Origin: Phorcus lineatus
Taxonomy: Eukaryota > Mollusca > Gastropoda > Trochida > Trochidae
Reading direction: 5' to 3'
DNA: 64,000 nucleotides
Assembly (NCBI GenBank): GCA_921293015.1
Contig: OV121081.1
Span: 27,097,158-27,161,157 of the forward strand
Shown: one piece after another, positions 55,660-64,000 of the stretch
How the letters are laid out: each line of letters opens with the position of its first letter
Numbering within the stretch: the first letter of the stretch is position 1
The notes under the pieces: generated by a model
The model's database searches: none
What the model was told of the DNA's origin: nothing
What the model saw: only the letters and a program-made list of their open reading frames with translations
Made by a program: the position numbers and the translations under genes

Positions 55660-57062
55660 ATGGTATCATCACCATCATCTCACAAAACCTGGTCTCTCTA
55701 TGGTCTTTGTATTCCTGTACTTTTTTGTTCCTGGTTTTCTGTTCGTCTGTAGGTTCAACAGGAACTGCCACTAGAGGAAGGAGCATGTTCCGATGCCTAG
55801 TCCTCTTGGGACCTTTACCATCCTCTTGCTGCACACTGAAAAACATGGTGAAAAACAGGAATATATCATTATTTGGTTGACAACTATAGTGAATACTTCC
55901 CTTCCCCACTCATTTGCTAGCTTGTGTTTTCCAGTGACCTTAATCATCACTTTCCTTGTGTCGTCGTCCTGCCGTCTGTGCTTCCCTTTTAAAGCAAAGT
56001 TCAATGTTTCCTCAGATTATTCTCATACTCTGTTCTAGAATGATCCTTGTGACTGTTGTCTACACCCAGGAATGAATCGACTGACAGTTTTGGATGTCGA
56101 CCAAACATAGGGAGAGAGGATGCGGTCATGTTTCGGGGCATTGTAGGCATGCACAAGCGGAGATACATAACTCTTCCAATCATTTTTCTTGTCATCCTCA
56201 AGAGTTCCAAGCATGTTTAGAAGTGCCTGATTCAAACCTTCAAATTCCATTTCAATGCAGATGATGGGGAGTTTTGTATGTTTTCTGTATTCCAGTGATA
56301 TGGTAACGCTCCTTGATGATATTGCTTTCAACGTTTCTAGCTTGATCGCTGTGTAGCTTGACAGGGAATCAAAAGTAAACGAGGAAGTTATCAGAAAGAA
56401 CTCTTGCTGCTGTCCTTGCAGATTGGTTCCTGGTAGGTATGTCAATAGCATATCGAATAAAATGATCAGTGATTACCAAAATGTTTCCAAAACCACCTTT
56501 AAATTCCTCCAGTTGCAAGTAGTCCATGCAAACAAGTTTCATTGGGCACGTTGTTAGAATATTCATAAGTTTAGCAGATTGTTTTGAAGTTGGATATTTC
56601 CTTCTGATGCAGTTACTACACTTTCTGACATACTCTCGACATCCTCGTTCATTAAAGGATAGAAAAACCTGTTGCGGATTAAGTCATGAGCACGATATTT
56701 TCCTTGATGTCCAATATTGTCATGAATTGCCTTGAGTAACCAAGCTTGAGACTTGATCCGTCGGTAGAGGTTTCTATCCTTAATTGCCAACTTGTCCCAT
56801 TCAAGAAGAAGCTTTCCAACAAAGACATTCTCAAGTGCTCTAAACCTCGAAGTACTAATGGAAAGACCCGTCTGTAAACCTGAATCAACTTCAAGGTGTT
56901 CTGTGACAGCAGTGTAAGTTCCAGGAATGTGACGTACAAGACCGGTGACGGTTTAATCCGATTAGGTTGAATGGTTAAAGGCTTATTCCTAGTTAACTTG
57001 ACTGTACCCAATACTCCCTTATGACAGATGGAATTAAGAGCTGTGGTCCACTCTTTTGGCAC
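55660..57062 (-). mobile_element. Ty3/gypsy pol fragment (integrase region), broken fossil
   Basis: On the minus strand, from high to low coordinates: a zinc-binding HHCC-like segment (KAIHDNIGHQGKYRAHDLIR) near 56,700; the integrase catalytic core with LVCMDYLQLEEFKGGFGNIL and VITDH near 56,500; NQALLNMLGTLEDDKKNDWK and SYVSPLVHAYNAPKHD near 56,200; MFGRHPKLSVDSFLGV near 56,080; and a C-terminal module with LKGKHRRQDD-like and RHRNMLLPL segments near 55,800-55,990. These are typical of gypsy integrases of fishes and marine invertebrates. No LTRs were identified. It is broken, with several breaks, and looks old. Confidence 0.85.
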
Positions 57063-57387
57063 GTCCTTAGATGCAAGTCAGTCATTTGAGGACATTCACT
57101 CCACTTCAAAGTGGAAGTCGTCATTTGTACTCTGTGTTCTTAGTGATTAGCACTGGTATCAATTATTAACTATCATAAACAGGGATGAAATGGGAGCCTC
57201 TATATAGCCTGTGAATGGAATGAAATTGTCAACAGCATCGATGAAATAAAGTTCAAACTATGTGACAGTTTTATTCGGCTTGATTTTATTTGATCATTGA
57301 GTGAATGAGAGTGTGCGCGTATATTTTACTTCACATTTGTGGAGGGGGTGTATGTGGCCGGGTGAAATAAAAGTATACGCCAGAGGG

Positions 57388-57462
57388 ATATATCTTTGGC
57401 TGAATCGGTAGAGTGTAGGACGATCGCTGGGAGGTCCTTGGTTCGAATCCCGCAGGAGGTGA
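57388..57462 (+). other. tRNA-like sequence (pol III A and B boxes)
   Basis: TGGCTGAATCGG at 57397-57408 fits a tRNA A box. GGTTCGAATCC at 57440-57450 is a perfect B box with normal spacing of about 31 bases. The flanking segments do not form an acceptor stem, so this is not a functional tRNA. It is best read as a tRNA pseudogene or the head of a second SINE family different from the one at 35.2 kb. Confidence 0.55.
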
Positions 57463-57955
57463 TCTCACAATCAATTATAATACATATTGAACTAGATGAA
57501 ACACAGGAAGACCATGAATGACAAAAAGGTGTTTCATATATGAGAGAGTAGATTAGGTTGTTTGAGATCCTCATTTGTTTTAATGATCTTTCAGACATAA
57601 ACTAATCATATGACCTCTGGCTTGGATGATGCACTGCTTGTTGTTGATGTTTCCATGAAATCTTTTAAAGCTTTAAACGTCATATCAGAATATCTGCCTT
57701 TGTTCCCTAACCGATGAATATAAAATAATTTACATACATATAATATATGAGGATTAGATTATCATAGACAAACATCATATATGTTCAAAAACATCATGTA
57801 TGTATTGAGAGTATGACTATTTCTTTGAATATATCTTCAGTATCATTTATCAAATTTTTGGATGTCTTAAATATTAATATTTGAGAATATGTTTTCTATT
57901 CCTTGGTTTTAATGTGTTATTACTTAGATTTCTGCAAGTCTGCCAATACCAAATA

Positions 57956-58233
57956 GGTGAGATGATATAGTGTTTAACGCCGCTTTCAAGAGTATTTCAC
58001 TTATATCGCGGCTGATAGTATTTTTGCAGGGAGAAAGCCCGCAACACCATCGTGGCTATGCATTGTGGTGACACTTGCGAGCATCGGATGGAACTAGCGA
58101 ACCACGGGTGGTACTGCACTGAAATTCAGTGTATTATTGCACCCAAACCTGACTGCGTGTAGAACAGTTCTCTACTGCAGACAAAGTTGCCGAGCCCCTG
58201 GCGGGATTTGAACCACGGACCTTTTGATCCGAA
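57956..58233 (-). mobile_element. tRNA-derived SINE, truncated head
   Basis: Same family as the copies at 12.9 and 35.2 kb. The minus-strand reading begins within the anticodon-loop-like CTTCGGATCAAAAGG, continues through a B-box variant GGTTCAAATCC (complement of 58204-58214) and the shared body. The 14-bp direct repeats GCCAATACCAAATA flank it at 57942-57955 and 58234-58247. Like the 12.9-kb copy, it lacks the A box. Confidence 0.9.
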
Positions 58234-58247
58234 GCCAATACCAAATA

Positions 58248-61200
58248 TATTTGTGACTCAACAACTGTATTTCCTTTCTGTAGAGTATATGTAAGTTATG
58301 AGTTTGCATATGTATTTGTTAATATAACAATTATGACTCAAAATTTAACCATAGCGAGACACGGACTAAATATCAAGACATGAAGGGCAGAGAATAACTG
58401 AAGTATGATATAGGTGAATATCTTGCATAGCTTGTAAAAAATGCCAGAGCGTGTTCATTTCTTAAGTTCAAAAGCATACACAAAAAGCGTCAGCAAGCTA
58501 GTAACATATAGGATGTGTAATGAAGCAGGTATAAGAAAGCAAAGTTGACACTGGTTAAACACCCGAGTTCAAGTGCGCCAATAAGAAGCAGTCAGTATTC
58601 CTTGTGCCACTGATTATTCGGCAAGTAGCACTAACAGGTTGTTCTGTAATAATAAAACAAGAAATGTGTATCTAAGCATATAAGAGAACATTAATTAATG
58701 AATAAGTGACAACAGATCAGTAGCTTCATACGAATTTCTAAACAAGTGTCTAATTGCAACATTTTCATCTAAGAAAATAATTTTGCTTTTCAGAAACGTG
58801 TTACATGCTCTTAAATGACCATACTTTGCATTATTCCGTCAGTGCATATTAAATCCATGCAGCCTCAATAAGTATGTATGTGTCTTCATTAAAAGTTCCT
58901 TGCTAGTCATCTACCTCCTTTATAATGAACTCTGGTGTTAGCTCTGTAGCACAGAGACAAGTAGTGTAAACTTTTAATAGTTTAAAAGCTTTAAGTCGTA
59001 AGTTGCGTATGATGTGAGCACATCATTACCTAAGAGTTGTTATGTGACATGGCATACAGATTCCTTCATCAGTATTATCTTTTAGGAGTTGCAACAGAAA
59101 AAGGTCACTAAATATATTTGCACTCGATTGCATCACATTATTTGATTGATTTTCATGAAAACAGCTGTTTATGATGTGGATTGTTTTGAAATGTTATGAA
59201 ATCCTATCGGGTACTCCCTAAATTTGATTTAGTATTGTAAATGATTTTTTTCCCATTAGACTCCGCAAATCATTTATCTAAATCAAGGGATTTTTGTAAA
59301 TTCGAAACTATAAAAATGTAATCATTTACAAATATTCAATTGCAGTACGAAATACAGAAATCTGAGACAGAACTACTTTTCTTTACATGTTTGTGTTTAA
59401 GAGATGGCTAAATAGGTCACAAACATAGCTTTATTGTTGTTTTCTTTAAATGTAATTTTGTAATTTTCTACTACGTTAGTTGAACTTAGTTGGAAATTTT
59501 CATTAGGGGTTAAACTGTATAGAACTACAGTAGTTGAATCGTGATGTTTTGCTTTCGGTTAGGTGCACCGTACACAAGTCAAATTTTAGTTTATACTGAA
59601 TACCATATTTTATGCAATCGACATTGTTAAATTTTATTTCCTTTTCAATAAATTCAAGTTTTACAATCCTTAAACTTAACTTTCAAGGAAATTATGTCCT
59701 GTTGCGATTTTAGTTTTTTTTTGCATTCTTAGTTCTGTGCCGAATTACCAATGTAATTAATCGAGTCTTCTTTTCCCCAAACTGAAGCTCGAGTGTACCA
59801 TTTCACCCCTCACTTTCATGGTAAAAAATTTATTGATCTTCAATTTTCCGACCACCTGTAACAATATCGACTAACAAAAAGAATGTATTTCCATCTAAGT
59901 ACATATAACAAAACTTGCACATATACTTCAATAATATCATTGATAAAACTATTACTGACAATGTTTTACAATATGCTTTTTATATATATATTATTATTAT
60001 TATTATGATTATTATTATTATTATAATTATTATTATTATAAGCCAAGAATTTCTGTTGCCAAAACGTACGTCAATATCAACTCTATATTGGCAAGATAAT
60101 TGACAACTGGGCGCTGTTATTATTTTAAGAAAAATTTAATCATTTTAATTTGATTTCGTTTCAGCATAATAGTGTTATGTAGTGTTTAATGTTGTTCATT
60201 GTTATTGTTTCAGGCTGAAGAAATAATGTAATATCAAGGATTATAAAATTCATATCTTCAATTTAACGTTTAAAGTTGATTTTAAACATTAAATAAGGCG
60301 CTTCAAATAAAATTTTAATTCAGGAGCTTTAGTTAAAGCTGTCATGGATGATATATTTTCTGAAATATGATTCTTGTAAAACTAATGTAGAACTCGTTAG
60401 AAGATTCAGCTGAGGAAAATTAGGAATTGCAGCAGTACACCAAACCTTGACAATCAAGAGCCTTTGATAGCGTCATTAATGTGAAGTGTTTAATATATCT
60501 GGCATAAATAGATAATCCTGTCAGAGAAGTAGGCTCATCATTCACAGATGATTAACTGGACTCCTATATCTGAGTGCGCTTTGAGATAGAAGTTGTCCAT
60601 TATTATTCATATATCGATTTTAGTATACGAACGTTTGCAAATATATATGCAGGATATGATCTATCCATTGAATCTATCCATTGAGTCGAGGTGTATATGA
60701 AGTGTAGGATATTGATGTTTTAAAAGGGTGTTCATTTTGTACATATTCGGTTTTTAATAATAATATCACCCTTTGTATTTCTAATTTAGGACATAGAAAT
60801 AAACAAAAGTAATGTAATACCAACAAAATTTAAAATTCAAAGAGTATACTTATCACTATTTACAGGTATTCGTAAATCTATCTACCTTCGTGTACCAATC
60901 GATTGATCGAAGTTCGTAATGTCAGCAAGTTATTCTAGTGGATGGAATTTAGATATCTTGCGAGATGCGAGGTGGATAAACCTACTTTCTGTAGGAGGAC
61001 GAACTAGATTTGAAAAGAATATTGATATTTTTATATTTATGATTTCTTTAAAGTCAAATGTTTTTCTTAAAGAAATGGCAATAATATACTAAAAATATTA
61101 CATGGCAGTGTAAACATAGATATTTTAATTTTAAAAATTTCATTTCTATAATCAAAATCCATTCCTTATGAAGCTTAACACCAAAGGGTTTGAAGTATAA

Positions 61201-64000
61201 AAAGGGAAGGAACACAAATAGTTCTGATGAAACATTAAAAATGGTCGTAATCAGCAATTTTGGTTTCACTTTTATTGCCTACTCTTTGTGGATGTCCAAT
61301 ATTAGCATCAGTCGGATTAAAGTACCATGAGAGATTCCAATGGGACAAAGTTTAGGTGTCCCATTATTAAGTTTATTTCATGGTTAATTAAGATAATAGC
61401 CAGTCTATTGGGGACGAGTCTGGAAATTTCAAAGCTGTACAAGAATATATGAGACAATTACATTCCTGCTCACACTATCATAGAATATAAATTTAGAGTA
61501 CAATCTTACAATTGTTTTTAATTTCACTTTTTATGCTGACATGATTCGCTGCATATACAAGTTGGGATTATTTACTGTAGTAGTACGATAAGAAGGGTAA
61601 ACAAATGATGGTTCCACATTTTTCTCCGATATGACTTTAGTCCATACGTTGGATGCTTAAAGGCCACTGGATGTCAATTATAATATATTCTTTGTCTTAG
61701 GAAGATATTTTAAAAACATTCCAAAACAATAACGATTCACAATACATTGAAAAGTAAATGATAAGTGCTAAAGCTGTTGTGCTATATTGTTTTATAATAA
61801 TCAATAAGACCACTACTTTTAAATTTTCAGTGTGATATTTGACATTATACGTATCACTAGTATAAATTGGTTGCTCTCAAACAATCCACATTTACTACAG
61901 TGTCCACTTTAAAAGTAGACACAATTTATACAGGTTGTCTTTGGCTTTTTGCAAATGTTGACGAGGCACAGCATTTGGCTAAGTTAACTGGAACTGAAAG
62001 TAAGCTTGAACTCCTAGAAATCAAGATCGAAAACCGTAACACAGACTTAAGCATCATGTGCATGTTCTTGCAGACAATTAGTTTCATGCATGTATGAAAA
62101 ACATGAATCCTAAGTTGAAATAAAACTGAGTGACCCTGTCACATGTATAGTAGTGGTCAGAGTGTCACAGTTGAAGAAAACACTGTCCATGATGTACACC
62201 AAAAACGTCACATTTTATGTCAATGTTAAAGCGATGATGGTTTCTGTCAGTTGAAAAACGATTGTTGATGTGATCAACGCATCGAGAAGTTTCAAAAATG
62301 AACCTCAATGAAATGAACTCAACAATAACAGTGATTCAGGGTGAAAGAGGCAATAAATCGAAAAAATACTTGAAATAGTTATAAAAAGAAATTGTGATTA
62401 AACAGAGTGTGCTGTGACAAGCTGGAAATTGGATTGTCACTTAAAGTAACAAATATGTTCATTTGAGATTCCATAAAATGCCATCACAGCACATTGGAGG
62501 AAAAGCTGAATATGTTGTCAGAGTAATCTCATGTTGTCATTACGAATCCAAACGTTATACGAGTGCTCTAAGTGTATCAAACATAGAGGAATGTTAAACG
62601 GACAAATCTAGTTGGTTTGAGAGGAATCAGGTTTAATGTCACTTGGTGTTTTTATTTTTTTCTGAAATTCCGAATGCTTAAGCTACAAAAATATTACTTT
62701 CAGTAACTGAAATTTCAACTGTATTGTGTTAAACATTAACTGATAACATAATATTATATGACATAAATCTCAGCAACAACTACGATGGTTTGATGATTAA
62801 ACATTTTAAAAAATTGCAAAAATATGGCAACATATATCATTTCGAGTATTTTGATTTATTTGTAGAAATATCACTTCGGTTTCTGTTAAGCCACTATTTC
62901 GCGTGCGTTATAGAGACTAATGGCGTAATATGTTAAAACATGATGAGTCTGGAATTTAGTATTGCTTTCTAAACATTACTAATCTCAGCCAAAATGTATT
63001 CGTAATTTCATAACAGTGATCTATATGTTGTTCTAAAGTCATTAAGATGTTTCTCTAAAAAAAAAACAATGGCAAAATTCAATGGATGGTCAACTCCATC
63101 TATAAATATCAGAGCATCGTTTTTTGTTCTGATTCTTATTTCATGTTATTTTCATATTTACATCATGCATTCTAATATGATTTAAACATATTTATTGCAA
63201 TGAAGAATTGGATTCGTAAACAAGCCAAAGGCTAATGTGAAAACCGCTCCAAGATAACAAAAATAATATAGGACTTGTCATGGTGAGTTTTACAATATGG
63301 GATATGTGTATATACAGACGCAAAAAGATCATTACAAATGCAACAAAAGCAAATAATACAGAAAACTTAATCATAATCAACCAATAAGTCATTGGGCAAA
63401 TCTGCCTGTTAAATGTATATATGATATTTAAATTCGTGCACGGATATTAATTCTATTATATGAAGCTATAATAATAAGAGTTTATGTCAAGCGATATGTT
63501 CTTAATGAATATTCAAATATCATGTCAAATGCAATATTCTCTATTGTCATTCAAGAATCAAATTGTAAAATTCGTCGATTGAACCTGTCAGAAGAGGAGT
63601 ATGCTCCATAAAACATGCAGGAACTATCAAGTTCCCCATACTCTTCTTTGGATAATAAATAGCTTTTATTGTCCTTGGGGTTTTATCACTTAGACAACAT
63701 CTTAAATAAACGATTCATATGTTTTCTTACAACATCGCAGAATGTTTATTGATCAAGTCATCTTATTTTGCTCGATTGAAATTTAACATCTATTTTACCA
63801 GTTAATATTCAACACGATCAAGTTGAAATAATCCGTATTTGAAGGTAACACGTTGGTTGCTTAAGAATTTGGATATTGAAAGCAAAGAAACGCACTGAAT
63901 GAAATAAAAAAAAAAAAAAAAATCTTTAAAGAAGGATTTGAAACATCTTCGAGGATTGAACGCATTATCTAAACAAGAGAAAGCATTATTAATTAATCAA
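58248..64000. other. AT-rich stretch, no gene recognised
   Basis: Short frames only. A 76-codon frame at 61867-62097 (with LAKLTGTESKLELLEIKIEN) is somewhat protein-like but has no known domain. A homopolymer A run sits near 63,905-63,921. Confidence 0.45.
59981..60041. repeat. (TA)n/(TTA)n microsatellite
   Basis: TATATATATA is followed by about fifteen TTA units with two interruptions. Confidence 0.9.

Noticed and set aside
57388-57462. Functional tRNA gene
   Set aside because: No acceptor stem can be formed, and the anticodon arm is poor.
61867-62097. 76-codon frame with a helix-like segment
   Set aside because: No family recognised, no splice or promoter context, and not repeated elsewhere.

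Overview
The window is AT-rich animal DNA, most likely from a mollusc and probably a gastropod. The main support is its dispersed repeats: a tRNA-derived SINE whose body reads as TTTAACGCC / ATATCGCGGCTGC, a second family built on GAACAATATTTCAG / AACACGTGGATGAC, and hairpin-bounded 170-bp satellite elements. I recognise no intact host gene and no convincing set of host exons. The window looks like an intergenic or long-intron tract filled with transposable-element remains. The organism call is inference from repeat style, not from a coding gene.

Layout. 1-4.1 kb: AT-rich with no gene, apart from a short tandem duplication carrying two CACGTG sites. 4.15-10.18 kb: a composite tandem array with a higher-order period of about 1.3-1.6 kb. 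Its last two units are almost identical, and (AAT)n tracts and perfect hairpin modules end every second unit. 11-16 kb: an inverted stray piece of that array, a decayed DUF6589-like gene fragment, a SINE, and several copies of the AACACGTGGATGAC repeat including a tandem dimer. 17.9-18.3 kb: the 3' end of a LINE.

19.65-24.03 kb holds a Ty3/gypsy-type LTR element with a SCAN-like Gag. Its two 523-bp LTRs differ at one position, so the insertion is recent, yet the coding part is broken. 25.0-26.5 kb is a hairpin-bounded block of eight 170-bp tandem repeats. A paralogous sequence at 48.77 kb lacks the block and acts as an empty site. 27.5-28.9 kb has a broken gypsy reverse-transcriptase fragment and a LINE 3' end with a microsatellite tail. 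30.1 kb holds a 247-bp MITE with 35-bp inverted repeats.

31.7-34.1 kb is a CACTA (EnSpm-like) DNA transposon remnant on the minus strand. It has an array of subterminal motifs next to a recognisable Tnp2-type transposase carrying frameshifts. 34.5-34.9 kb is a probable piggyBac-type MITE. 35.2 and 58.0 kb are more SINE copies with clear target-site duplications. 38-53 kb has no gene but several locally duplicated noncoding blocks (38.2, 43.2 and 46.1 kb; 51.0 and 52.1 kb) and a decayed Penelope-like element with a GIY-YIG remnant near 40 kb. 55.7-57.1 kb is a broken gypsy integrase region on the minus strand. 58.2-64 kb is AT-rich DNA without recognised features beyond a microsatellite.

The pieces do not form a pathway. 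They record successive insertions by at least ten repeat families. The best candidates for something undescribed are the composite array with alternating hairpin ends, the 170-bp satellite element with its empty site, SINE copies truncated at the anticodon loop, and the triplicated noncoding block.
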